DNA of 28,527 bases from Priapulus caudatus. Taxonomy: Eukaryota; Priapulida; Priapulimorpha; Priapulimorphida; Priapulidae. Position 1 is the first letter of the stretch. Each line of letters begins with the position of its first letter. The notes beneath the pieces are model-generated. The model worked only from the letters and a program-made list of their open reading frames with translations. It was not told the DNA's origin and made no database searches. Both the position numbers and the translations under genes were made by a program. Below are positions 8,693 through 19,198 of this stretch, piece after piece. Location: the NCBI RefSeq assembly GCF_000485595.1, contig NW_014577091.1:327835-356361 (forward strand). The letters run 5' to 3'.

Positions 8693-10678
8693 TCAGTATC
8701 TACGACGCTTTGTATCACCAACACCAGCGAAGTCCTCGCGGCCACGGCGATCACCCAGGCGGGGAAGCGGCGGTGGCTCCCTAAGCAAACCCATGTCCCC
8801 TCTTCTGTTCCCCATTCCACCACGAGGACCCATGTCCCTGACCATGTTCCCAGCATTGGCAATATCGCCCATTGCACCCGCCATCATGTTTCCGGTTCCG
8901 GCAGTAGACCCACTCATCTGATTTTCGAATCCCGGTTCGCGGTTGCCCATATTACCGCTGTTTCCCATATTACCGCTGTTTCCCATGTCTTGGTTGCCGC
9001 CCATCGCGGTGCCACCGCTGCTGCTGAAGTTTGCGCCTCCATACCCACTGCCGCCCAGTCCTCCCTCAGTTGACATCTGGCCGGTTCCGACGTTGGTGTT
9101 AGTACGGCGGCGGATGATCTCCTCCTGCCGCTGCCGGATGAGGAGCTCGTTGCGGGTACGCTCCTCCTCGCGAAGCCGGTCCTCCTCCTGTCTCCGCATC
9201 TCCATCTCACGTCTGCGCACCTGCTCCTGAGCGCGCGCCTCCTCCATCCTCGTCAGCTCCTCCTGCCGCCGCATCAGGTCCTGCCTCATCAGCATCGTCT
9301 GGTGGTCGTGCCATGACTGGTCCATCTCCATCTCCAGCTTCTCTCTCGCCTCTCTGATGTTCTTCTCCAACTGGTCTCTCTGCGTCTTCTCGAGCTCGTA
9401 CAGCTGCTTCCACCTGTTGCCAAACTCCAGCTCAAACGATCCAGGAGCGGCGAATCTTGGCTTGGCCTCGCGTTCGCGATGAAACATGGCGTTTTTCATG
9501 ATGGCCTTTTCAGACAGACCATCCTCCTCATCTCTTTGCTCAAGGGGATGGACAATGATAGGTCTAGGTGAGGCAGTCAGAAGGAACACAGACTCGTTCA
9601 CTCTGGACATAGCATTCTGGGCTGATACCTTCCTCTCAAACTCGACTATACCCTCACCAGTTGGCCGGCCTCTCTCATCAGGAATCACGATTGCCCTCTC
9701 GATACGTCCGAATCGTGAAAACGCTTCGTCGAGCAACTCGTTCGAGACGGACGGGAGAAGATTCTTCACTTTAATAGCAGCTGTGTGGGCTGCAAAGCGC
9801 ACACGCAGCATTCGGCCTTTCCTTGTTATGCCATCCAGTGCAGCTTTGGCTGCCTCAGCATGGGCCCTGGTGTCCAGTCGAATGAAACCGAAGCCTTTCT
9901 CACGATTGCAGTATGCCTCCGAAACCTCTCCGTGATCCTTGAACAGCTTGTTCATTTCACCTTCGTCGAAATCGTTAGTGAAATTTCCGACGAAGAGACG
10001 ACAGCGACCGGTGAATTTCTTCACCTCTTTCGGCTTGTCTTCCTCCTGGGCCGCGGCGCGCTCAGCCTCCAGCTTTGCAGCTTCGTTGTTCATCTGCATC
10101 TGGTTGCGACCATGGAATCCTCCTCGACCACCACGGCCAGCGCGACCATAGCCTCTTCCACCGATGCCACCGCCGATGCTTGTGATGCCGCCACCACCAC
10201 TGCCGCCGCCACCGCTGCCGCCGCCACCACCGCCACCACTGCCGCCGCCACCACTGCTGCCGCCGCCACTGCCGCCGCCGCCTCCACCACTGGCAGGGCC
10301 CCCACCACTGGCAGGGCCCCCACCACTACGGTCTAACCCCCCGCCGCCGCCTCGACCTCCACGGTGGTCGTACCCTCCTCGTCGGTTATCAAACCCGCTA
10401 CGTCCGCCGCGATCCATGCGGCCTCTGTTGCCTCTGAAGCTGCCACCGCCACCACCACCACCTCCAACACCACCACGGTCAACACCACCACCACCACCAC
10501 CGCGTCCACCACGTGCTCCTTCAGGCTTGACGGTGAAAGGTGGTTGGTTGTCTCGCTCTCCATTAGTAGGCTTTACGTTCACGTTGGGCTTATCTGGAGT
10601 TGGCCCAGGTTTTGGCGTAGAGACGGCTTTCGGGTCGAGTTTTGGAGGTGGCGTTTGCTCAGGCTTTACACTTGCCAT
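8693..10678 (-). CDS. nono: DBHS-family RNA/DNA-binding protein (NONO/SFPQ/PSPC1/nonA relative)
   Basis: A nuclear RNA- and DNA-binding protein; in known members it acts in transcription, splicing, paraspeckles and DNA repair as obligate dimers. Residues 1-55 are Pro/Lys-rich and 56-190 Gly/Arg-rich (RGG-like) with near-pure Gly/Ser at 131-164. RRM1 is about 226-297, with RNP2 LFVGNF (228-233) and RNP1 KGFGFIRL (261-268). RRM2 is about 300-378, with a non-aromatic RNP1 (GEGIVEF), as usual for DBHS. NOPS is about 379-430, including the conserved NRWK (Trp423). A charged coiled coil runs about 431-525, with REAREKLEMEM and MLMRQDLMRRQEEL matching vertebrate NONO closely. The tail is Gly/Met/Asn-rich and ends KRRRY, as in NONO, an NLS-like end. 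The start ATG has A at -3 and G at +4 and no competing upstream in-frame ATG. The frame is intact with no introns, which is odd for a gene that is multi-exon in vertebrates. Invertebrates usually have one DBHS gene co-orthologous to all three vertebrate genes, so the symbol is approximate. Confidence 0.97.
   Translation of the reverse strand: MASVKPEQTPPPKLDPKAVSTPKPGPTPDKPNVNVKPTNGERDNQPPFTVKPEGARGGRGGGGGGVDRGGVGGGGGGGGSFRGNRGRMDRGGRSGFDNRRGGYDHRGGRGGGGGLDRSGGGPASGGGPASGGGGGGSGGGSSGGGGSGGGGGGGSGGGGSGGGGITSIGGGIGGRGYGRAGRGGRGGFHGRNQMQMNNEAAKLEAERAAAQEEDKPKEVKKFTGRCRLFVGNFTNDFDEGEMNKLFKDHGEVSEAYCNREKGFGFIRLDTRAHAEAAKAALDGITRKGRMLRVRFAAHTAAIKVKNLLPSVSNELLDEAFSRFGRIERAIVIPDERGRPTGEGIVEFERKVSAQNAMSRVNESVFLLTASPRPIIVHPLEQRDEEDGLSEKAIMKNAMFHREREAKPRFAAPGSFELEFGNRWKQLYELEKTQRDQLEKNIREAREKLEMEMDQSWHDHQTMLMRQDLMRRQEELTRMEEARAQEQVRRREMEMRRQEEDRLREEERTRNELLIRQRQEEIIRRRTNTNVGTGQMSTEGGLGGSGYGGANFSSSGGTAMGGNQDMGNSGNMGNSGNMGNREPGFENQMSGSTAGTGNMMAGAMGDIANAGNMVRDMGPRGGMGNRRGDMGLLREPPPLPRLGDRRGREDFAGVGDTKRRRY
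8942..8986 (-). repeat. In-frame 18-bp minisatellite in the DBHS tail
   Basis: Two and a half copies of an 18-bp unit encode MGNSGN repeated around residues 565-579. The neighbouring MGGNQD and NMGN motifs suggest older copies. Because the period is a multiple of three, copy-number change would keep the frame open. Confidence 0.8.
10187..10324 (-). repeat. Coding Gly-tract microsatellite and GGGPAS duplication
   Basis: The region encodes a near-pure Gly/Ser tract (residues 131-164) from ccacca/ccgcca-type triplets, preceded by a perfect 18-bp duplication encoding GGGPAS twice (residues 119-130; 10289-10324). It is likely to vary in length between alleles. The same triplets produce long Pro-, Ala- and Thr-rich open frames on the opposite strand that are not genes. 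Confidence 0.8.
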
Positions 10679-12821
10679 TTTACGTTGATTTGTTGGAACT
10701 ACAGTAACCTGTTGGTAACAAATAAACTGCGAGGTAAGGGGCTGGGAGCTCAGAACCCTAACAGAAGTCCCATGGAAGTAGTTGGATATAATTTGGTATT
10801 GAATACAGATGTTTTACAATGGCGGTCGTGTTCCTATAGCGTGCAAAGTTGCCTGTCTGAAAAACAAGTATAGGGACTAATAGTATTAGTTCACAGACTT
10901 TCGTGTAGCAGAATATCATGACGCACTAACTGCCGTGTATGAGAACATATACCTGTACCTATGCATAGGCACAATTATGTCCAACCTACACGACATGAAG
11001 GGTGAATTAGGCAATGTCATTCCATACAAAGTCAATATTTTGCGACCATTTCATACAACTTACCACAATATTGCATGCCTAGAGGTTCAAACCTTTCAGA
11101 TGTACTGCACAACCTGTACAGCCAAATAAATATGGGCACAACAGTCCTGCCCAGCCAAGTGTTTAACGACCACCCAAACTATCCAGAAATCCTCAACAAA
11201 GTCACTGTCAAAACAATGCCGCACCTGCTGTCAAAGCTGATGTACTGGTAGTGCTGTAACCAGTTACCGCCTCTACAGAGAGCCTATTAAGCACATCAGC
11301 CTATCAGCTGTTGCTGCTGCCCAAACGCAAGCATCATGCAAGATTATATTAAGTTAAGAAGTTATTAAGACCTGACTGTGCAAGCCAGCCAAGGCTGATT
11401 TTTAATGAACCCTAGCTTAACTGTGAATACATATTCTACCTACTTATTCTACTAAATTTTCAACCATGCTATTGACCCAGTACGACGTGCCAAGTCAAAC
11501 TTTCACCAACTGACAGCACAGGTGCCAATCATAGATTATCACAACACAGGGGTTTTCTGCTTAATTTTGGATGAAAATAAAGCTTGAACAGCAGAACACC
11601 ACCTTTCGTCACCACCAATACACCATTCCATCTCAGCTCTGTATGAAAGCCCAGTGATTGTCTTGACGTTTTATTTGCTGTAAATGCACCAATACTTGCA
11701 CTAAATGCAGAGTATTTAAAACCTCAAAAAGACGTGAGTCAATATTAGTTGCAAATTCAGTGTAACAGCATCCACACATTCAGAAGACATTCTTTCAAAA
11801 GAACGTTCTGATAAACATACTATGCAGTATGCGCAAAATTGGTATTCAGCTCAGGCAAAGAATATGCTGATCAGCAGATCAGCAATTTGTCCGTCAACTA
11901 AAAAAGCACTGCTTAGTCTTCTAAACGTAATAAGTGCCACTGTGGACAGACACAACAAGTCCTGACTGTAGAGGGTTTAATTAAAGCCACATCTTTAGTG
12001 CATTCGGAACTCTCAATATCTACTTGGTTCACACTAGTCAACTCGTAAGATCGATTACTAAATACTAATGTATCAGTTTCTATAAACCATACCCAGTATG
12101 ATAGAGCTAATCCAGTAGAATACCACCATTCAACTGGTGGCATGATTCGCAAGAATTTATCTCCAAGCACACTGAAACGGAGCAACAGCTTTTACTGCAT
12201 TTAATTAGCACGCATAAACCTAAACACTCCCGGTGTTTAAATTTTTGCTGGAAAGTTTTTTTTTATTCATTGTAAAGGAAGGATAGACTAAGTCATCTAC
12301 CAAGACCATACAAAAACCAAGTAAAGGACTATGGAGAGGAGAAAGAGATAAATGGGGAGTACGAGGAGACAGTACAAGTGCCGCATAGCGACAGCGCTCA
12401 TCTAACGTCTACTGCGGTGACTCTGTGGTGGAGTGGTGGGATTCTAGTAAACCCTGTTAGTCCCAAATGTGTTCACATACACGCCGAAACAGTGGAATGC
12501 ACAGGGATGGTATCAGGAACCTTCTCAAAAGAAATGTTCGTTGGGATCGTTATGAAAGTTGCCACGAGATGGTTAAGTGATCTTCAGATTAAAGAGTGGA
12601 AGCTCCCATCAATTCGTAGTAGCAACACTATTTGCAAGACAGAATCTAGGTAAGCACTCATCCATTTACCTACGCAAGCCACAGGCTGGCAAATTTGCAA
12701 TAGAGAGCTGCCACCTGTAACCAATTAATGCAGGCAAAAACTGCCCCAACACATGCACAGCCACTGGCAGTGGCATACGTGACATGTAACCAACTGACAG
12801 TACAGAATGACATAGAAATTA
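10679..12821. other. Upstream flank of the DBHS gene, no second gene seen
   Basis: The first ~200 bases must hold the 5' UTR and promoter of the minus-strand gene. Possible 3' splice sites on the gene strand (ttaccaacag ending near 10709; gttactgtag ending near 10699) would allow a 5' UTR intron, but this is not established. No TATA box is clear. Further out, open frames at 11913-12185 (minus) and 12378-12653 (plus) have no recognised domain. Nothing else is supported. Confidence 0.4.
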
Positions 12822-13740
12822 TACGATTTAAGGAATATACACCTTCTTTAACCAAATTTAGCTTTTGAAATTTCACTGTACAATTGTAGCCTCATACATC
12901 CAGGCATGTATAGATTCTACTAGCAAACCCGGCAGTCAAATTCTTTCTAACAGACAGTCAACAAATCCATGTTTAACCCTCCTCTTGAGGTAGGGGGAGG
13001 GGAGGGAGTGGGGAGGGGTGGGGGAGGGGTGGGGGAGGGTGATGGCGGGAGCGGGATGGTAGGGCGAGGGGGGGAGGGGAAAGGGGAGGGTGGGGGAAGG
13101 GGCTCTAATAGCAAAAAGCAGTTCACTCCTTTGTTAACAGTCAACAAAATCCATGTTTAACCCTCTCTTGAAGGGTCAAAAGGTTATCGACACTTCTACT
13201 CTTCGCATGTCAGCAGACGGGAATTCATGGTCGCCTTCAATAAAAGCGCATAAAAACTGCTAGGTCACACGCTGAAACAAATAAAGTTTTTCCAATCGCT
13301 CCGTCAGGAACCATGTTCTCAGAAAATGCATCTAAAATCTGCCCTGTGCGCCCGATTGACCTTTGACCTGTGACGCTCCCCATTTCGGCACAGTGGATGC
13401 CTTTCCTTACCATGATCCTGATAACACCGACTTATCACGAGCCTAGGTCGAGCCGTTTAGATTTGTGCCGCAATTCCTGCATTATCCTCCCTATAACCTT
13501 AAGTTAAAGGCAGTTGATGTTCCCTCTTCTTTTACACCTCATTGACCTTTGACCTTTGACCCCAGGCTTTGACACCCAAACTCGTTTTGACGTTCCCCCA
13601 AATTGCCGAATATGTGACCCGTACGTCGAGGGTTAGATTTGTGCCCAGACTGTTCGACGCGCACGCCCACGGAACGGACGATCGGACGGACGATCAAGCG
13701 ATTCTACAAGCTGCATCTGACTATGTCAGATGAGCTAAAA
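12822..13740 (+). repeat. Dispersed repeat, copy A (with G-rich insertion)
   Basis: A 919-bp repeat matching 18519-19198 along its length, starting tacgatttaagg and ending gtcagatgagctaaa. It holds two tgacctttgacc stretches (13357-13368; 13543-13561), two copies of a motif like gagccgtttagatttgtgcc, a GACGGACG array, and a terminal hairpin CATCTGAC-tat-GTCAGATG (13714-13732) followed by agCTAA. The end hairpin plus CTAA recalls Helitron/Helentron-type non-autonomous elements, but the expected 5' TC and flanking bases are not convincing, so class is open. It differs from copy B largely by small indels and by an insertion of about 183 bp. Confidence 0.8.
12988..13103 (+). repeat. G-rich minisatellite with quadruplex potential
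   Basis: Runs of three to seven G separated by one to four bases cover about 115 bp (aggtagggggaggggaggg and onward). The tract, with a short unique tail, is bracketed by an imperfect direct repeat of about 37 bp (12954-12990 and 13137-13174, cagtcaacaaa...ccatgtttaacc). Copy B of the host repeat has this 37-bp unit once and no G tract. Open frames here on both strands are low-complexity artefacts. Confidence 0.85.
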
Positions 13741-16170
13741 ATGGTGATAGAAAGGATGGGGGAGAAGATGTAGCAAAATCGAACAAACGCTACAAATAGA
13801 AGACCTTATCTCACATGGACACACAAACAGATACATTGGACAATGTACAGTGTTATTTGTATGCAAAAAAATCCGGTATGTTAGTCAGGCACACCCAAGA
13901 CAGGTTAAAAGGTAGGTTAACTGTTTTCAGATTTTTTTGAAGCATTACAGGCTTACAGCATTAACGAACACTAAGCAAAAGGAAAAATATCAGTTCTCAT
14001 CGAATCATCTTCACATAGAATATACCAACTCAATGTTTGAGGTGTTGGAGAATCGTCGGTTTCAGCAGCATTAAGCAAATGAGCACATGTATGTATACCG
14101 TTTAGTCATTCATTAGACAATATAATTTACACTGTTTTAAAAAAGACAAGCTTGTACGACGAAACTTTCTTTTCATCTAAATTCTGAATATCCTTTAGTA
14201 AACCTCAAATATTGTTAAGATTACAAAGAGATTTCACTGCATGCTATCATACCAAAAAAACTGAATAGCCTTCATTTTCAATTAAGTTTCTACTGATAAA
14301 GAATGCTTCATATCTTCATATATAATGATGTACTACGATCATTTACGCAAATTTATTGCCAACCAGGTTTCAACAATCTTATTGGGAAACCACAGACGTC
14401 GCCTGTATGCAGCTTCAATGGAGTTCTTTAGCTACAAAATGTACCCATGCCATTGAGTACAGCATGAACCTGATAACACAACCAAACAATCACAACTGTG
14501 TGGGGAGTAGTATGCCTTCACGAACCATGCGCATGTTGTCGCGACTTAAGACCAATCAAAGCATGTACTTGGCTCAGCTCACAGTGGTGTTTCTGACACC
14601 AGGTTGACTACAAATAGATCTACGATTGCCACTGCCTCGATTACTGCAGAACAATCAGTAATGAATCGGTCTGGTTTCACAAAAGACACTCTTCAGCAGG
14701 ACTGAAATGTAACCCGTACTTCTTTTCACATATATGCATGCAATATATAGAGGTAAATTATTCATTGATCAAACAGATCTGACTTGAATGGAATGACATT
14801 AACCCAAATTCACTGTACGGTAGCCGCGAGTAGTACAGCTCTGTGAAATTAAGAGTCAGTGCTTCTGGTGATATAAAACTTGTAATCATCTACAGATGGA
14901 ATTGTCAGGATCAAACCAATTTCATTGCGCTGGAAAAGATTTACAATAAAAATAATAAATAAGGCACAATTGCAATTCACGTAGCCACTACCAGTGGTCC
15001 ACTAGTTGTGTGGTAACAACTAAGTTGCCTTTTTCATTTCTACTTCATGTTCCAATTCAGGTGAATTTACGCACGTGTAGATTCCGATTAAAAAGTGATT
15101 TTCCATGGATGTCTAATCTGTGGAAAGTAAACCAATATCGAATAAATGAACTCGGCATTCAACTCGAACTTGAATGTTTTACCTGTTCGGAAGGCTGCGT
15201 AGTAGCACAAAGTAATCTTTTAAAGCCCACCTACACATAATAGCATTACGTGATATTGCATGTGGATATGCAATAACTGTAGTGTGTTGAAGCTGAATAA
15301 ATCATGAGCGCCGGAATGATAGTAATATCCCCATTTGCAGACTGTCACCAAGCAGTCATGACTGCTACGCATGTTACATTGGCATTAACTTGACTGTAGA
15401 TCACCATTCAATAATAGCCATTTCCAGTGTGCAAACACAAGGTGCCACATTTTCTATCTTTCTTCACACGATCACGGAAAGATCATAAAAGACATCACAC
15501 CTGAAAAATAATGTAATAATTATAATACTCTCAGCGTGACAAAAGTTTTAACATTGCCACTCCTTCCCAAACTAGAAGTGTAGAGTACCATCCCGCATTA
15601 CGACAACCCAGGTTACGTATATTCGCACATAGGCAACACATGAATTATATCAACTTTACTGCGATACAAGATAAAAGTTCGCTATTCTGTAGTTTAAAAA
15701 AATGAGAGGTTCGTTTACTTAAAAATGGCATGCTTCATCCCGTAAATTTAATTTCCGTAGTTAATACGCCACCAGGTGCCAAAATGTGAATGGTCACCTT
15801 TGATACATGTATGCACTGTATATTGTATTGCTATCACAGTAGTCCTTTTGTCCTAATCTACATACATGTGCTCTGCTTGAGAAATGTGTTTGTTCCTGTA
15901 ATCAGTATATTCCAGGTCAGAATTTGCCAATACTATCCCACAGCTGGACAATGCCGGTAAATTATAAACAGGTCCGATGAAATTCTCAGTTTTACCAAAC
16001 TGTGTGTCGGGCACCAGTATCATACTTACAAAGTACCATGCTTAGAGATTAGACCAAGTACATATTCACATTTAAAAAAGTGGCACATTATCAAATACAT
16101 TCAGGAGGAAATACTAAATAAGGCCATGTCTGTTGTAATATCTATCATATTAACAGTGCATACCCCTAGC
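13741..16170. other. Gene-free stretch
   Basis: Mostly AT-rich sequence without a supported gene or RNA. Open frames at 14356-14607 and 15010-15240 (plus) have no recognisable domain. No repeat with clear ends is visible. Confidence 0.4.
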
Positions 16171-16870
16171 CACTTGATGGGACAAAAATATAGGAAATAT
16201 AGGAGAAATATAGGAATTTTGAGTAATTGAGCAGAAGCTGTGCAGACATTCACCCTACAACCTTGGCTCCTGGAAGGTCTCGAAGTTGAAACAATTCAGT
16301 AATACTTGCAGTATGCAGGAACGGGATATTGCATTTTCAAAGAGATATGCACATGACCTGTACAACTTCATGAGAACAACTCATCTCAGAATGCTTGGTT
16401 TAATCCAGGTCCACCGGATAGAGGTGGAGTGCCTTGATATTGCACTACAGCAAGTTCTGGTGAAGATGTTCTTATGAGCTACAGTGCCATCCACCCTACA
16501 AATATCATCTTTTATGCCAAGGATCAGTTGCTTGTAGTTGTAATCTAACTACAAGCATGACAAATGCTGTGGACAGGATACACAAGCAAATATCCAAAAT
16601 TGGCTGCCAAGGCATTATCACACAAATAAGCATACTACCCACTTATGTCTCAGGGGTCAAGGAAATATTATAGAGAAGACTGCTGCAATGAATGTTCTTG
16701 GAAATGAAAGTCCAATATCTGTCTATACAAGAGACTCGGTCGGCAATAATAGATGATCTCTCCCCTTAACAAGTTACCAAAAAATTGCCAGCCACTCAAA
16801 ATATAGGATCGAAAAATAGGAAATATGTTTTATAGGATCTTATAAAATATAGGAAATATAGGTCTAGGAG
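16171..16870 (+). other. Possible decayed coding remnant bracketed by tatagg repeats
   Basis: The frame at 16286-16477 (QERDIAFSKRYAHDL, then LRMLGLIQVHRIEVE) and a further stretch around 16650-16750 translating to KTAAMNVLGNES have protein-like composition, but are broken by stops between them. I do not recognise the family. Runs of aaatataggaaatatagg occur at 16188-16217 and again at 16799-16862, bracketing the stretch. A perfect 11-bp hairpin lies at 16529-16557 (tgcttgtagtt and its complement). A lone end-like sequence with CAGGGGTCGCAGGGG in reverse complement lies at 17191-17205. Confidence 0.25.
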
Positions 16871-17205
16871 GTATGCAATGGTAAATTCCATGACATGGAG
16901 GCTGGCATATTGTTTTTCTACCATGCATTGCTCAAAACGACTCAATTTTTGCCAATAAAATGTGTCCTGGCTATTCACATGCATTTGTGTACAATTACTC
17001 TAATTCAGAGGGACTCAATTGAGCTATATATATAGCTACTAAAATATGGCAACATTATCATGTACTCAGTTGAGTAATACATATTTAAGGTACATGTTTC
17101 ACATACTCTAATATTTTTGGTCCGACGAAAAGTCCTCCGGTCCTGTAAAAAATACAAATTTACAGGATCGAACCTGCTGTAAAATAAAATCCCCTGCGAC
17201 CCCTG

Positions 17206-18518
17206 CTCCAGGTATATGTTATGAATTTTGAGAGCAGCTCACAATGACTTCAAGCTGCTACAAGAAGCTGTACAATGAGAAGTTCTGGCGTAAACGGCAA
17301 CAAACTTCATAATATTACTTTGACCTTCAGGTCACGGACTGAAACACCCGAACCCAACAATGATACCCCCAACAAAAGTGGGCCAGTCGGTGACTATGTT
17401 CCTCCCTCTCCCTCCAATTTCCAAAGAATTCTGATTCTATAGATAGCCTTTCTCTGTCAGTACTATCACGTATACAGCATCACATCCAAGACGGTGGCTG
17501 TAATAATTGTATCTTGACTGCATCTCTGAAAATATTTAAATATGCAATTGTATAGAAAATTGCCAAACCGTGTTTTGGATTGGATAACTTCTTTTAATAT
17601 CAGTGCAGCTAAACAGACTTGATCCCCATAACATTGCCATATATCCATACCGGTTAGAACCATTCGCTGGGTGCTATGTGAGACAATCGCTTAAAGCTCA
17701 GCTTTAAAAAGAACCAATAATAAATTTCTATAATTTTATAAAAGCTACGCATTTCGTCGCATGGTCGCCGAGTGATACAAGAGGTAGTAGGAAAAGCAGT
17801 TTGAATAGCATTTTTCTAGCATAGTGCCATCTTGCTATACACATGTACAAGCATGCACCATAAAACTCGCAGAACATTGCCATACTATCATAAAATTGTC
17901 GCTGGAACTTCGCCAAGCAGGGTGCTGAAATTTTAAACAAAAATTTGTGTGCCTTAAAAACAGCATAGATATATATATACAAACACACTATACAACTCTC
18001 CAATATTGGTGTTTCCCCCGGGAATTTCATATGGCACGTCACTTACGGGTGGATGGAAAAGAGACAGGGAGGGGGTCATACCAAATGGAGTCATTTACAC
18101 GTGTCAAAAGCAGTCACAATACACAGGAAAAATTGCTCAGTTCGGAGACGTATAAATCAAGCCTGATTGTGCTGGGATTGCTACAAGTAACCACAATGGA
18201 AATTCAGACATGTCGATTTTAAGCAATTAAGGCATGTTGGACCCGACATGCGTTTTAAAAAGGCCTGGGAAGAACCATCTAACATATAACTGCAAAATTA
18301 TCTTTTTTCATTTCGCATATTTTAAAAATTTACCAACAATGGCTTCTTGTATAACATATTTTTTGAAAGAGTGCAGAGATAAACCAACTACTTCTTTGTA
18401 GGCATAAACAGTTACTGATGAATTCCTAAACATTATCTAGCTATTTATTTGCTACTAATGTAATACCTGTGCTATTAATCTCTCTAATAAAATTGGTTTT
18501 GCATAATTCTTGAAACGG
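17206..18518. other. Gene-free stretch
   Basis: No supported gene; open frames at 17466-17663, 17728-18042 and 17947-18222 lack any domain and overlap on opposite strands. A short (TA)n run occurs near 17967-17980. Confidence 0.4.
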
Positions 18519-19198
18519 TACGATTTAAGGAGCATAAACCTTCTTCAACCAAATTTAGCTTTTGAAATTTCACTGTGACATTGTAGCCTCATACATCCAG
18601 GCATGTATAGATTCTACTAGCAAACCCGGCAGTCAAATTCTTTCTAACAGTAGGCCCTAAACAAATCCATGTTTAACCCTCCTCTTGAGGGTCAAAAGGT
18701 TATCCAACACTTACTCTTCACATGTCAGCAGAAAGTACATTTCATGATCTTTTCAATAAAGCCTTAAAAATGCTAGGTCACCGCTGAAACAAAAAAGTTT
18801 CCAATCGCTCCGTCAGACCATGTCCTCAGAAAATGTCTAAAATCTGACCTGTGCCCCATTGACCTTTGACCTCCAATTTCGGCACAGTGATGGCTTTTCC
18901 TACCATGATACACCGACTATCACGAGCCTAGGTCGAGCCGTTTAGATTTGTGCCGCAATTCTGCATTTCCTTCCTATACCTTAAGTTAAGGAGGGAATGT
19001 TCCCTTCTTTTACACCTCTTGACCTTTGACCCCCAGCTTCAACATCCCAACTCGTTTTCGGATTAACCCCCCACGTCCCAAATATCGTGACCGTACGTCG
19101 AGCCGTTTAGATTTGTGCCCAACTGTTGACGCACGGACGGACGGCTGCACGCTCATGCGATTCTACAAGCTGCATCTGACTATGTCAGATGAGCTAAA
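18519..19198 (+). repeat. Dispersed repeat, copy B
   Basis: A 680-bp version of the repeat at 12822-13740 without the G-rich insertion. It shows the internal plan clearly: two modules of about 95-100 bp (18860-18954 and 19020-19119), each beginning tgacctttgacc and ending with the same motif gagccgtttagatttgtgcc. A short GGACGGACGG array and the terminal hairpin CATCTGAC-tat-GTCAGATG (19172-19190) come next, then agctaaa. The 5' and 3' edges agree with copy A, so these are likely the family's true ends. The open frame at 19026-19229 is incidental. Confidence 0.85.

Noticed and set aside
9486-10336. Open frames 9486-9935 and 9785-10336 on the plus strand
   Set aside because: Antisense shadows of the RRM-coding part of the DBHS gene, with no recognisable protein.
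10164-10688. Long Pro-rich open frame antisense to the DBHS gene, and Ala/Thr-rich frames beside it
   Set aside because: They are the complement of the Gly-tract codons; triplet repeats stay open in all frames. No domain, and the minus-strand frame explains the sequence.
11913-12185. 90-aa minus-strand frame
   Set aside because: No recognisable motif, no coding context, and length expected by chance in this much sequence.
12947-13160. Gly-rich and Pro-rich frames at the G tract
   Set aside because: Low-complexity translation of the G-rich minisatellite.
16651-17205. A TIR element from CAGGGGTC ends
   Set aside because: The inverted ends match for only about 8 bases, and flanks show no duplication.
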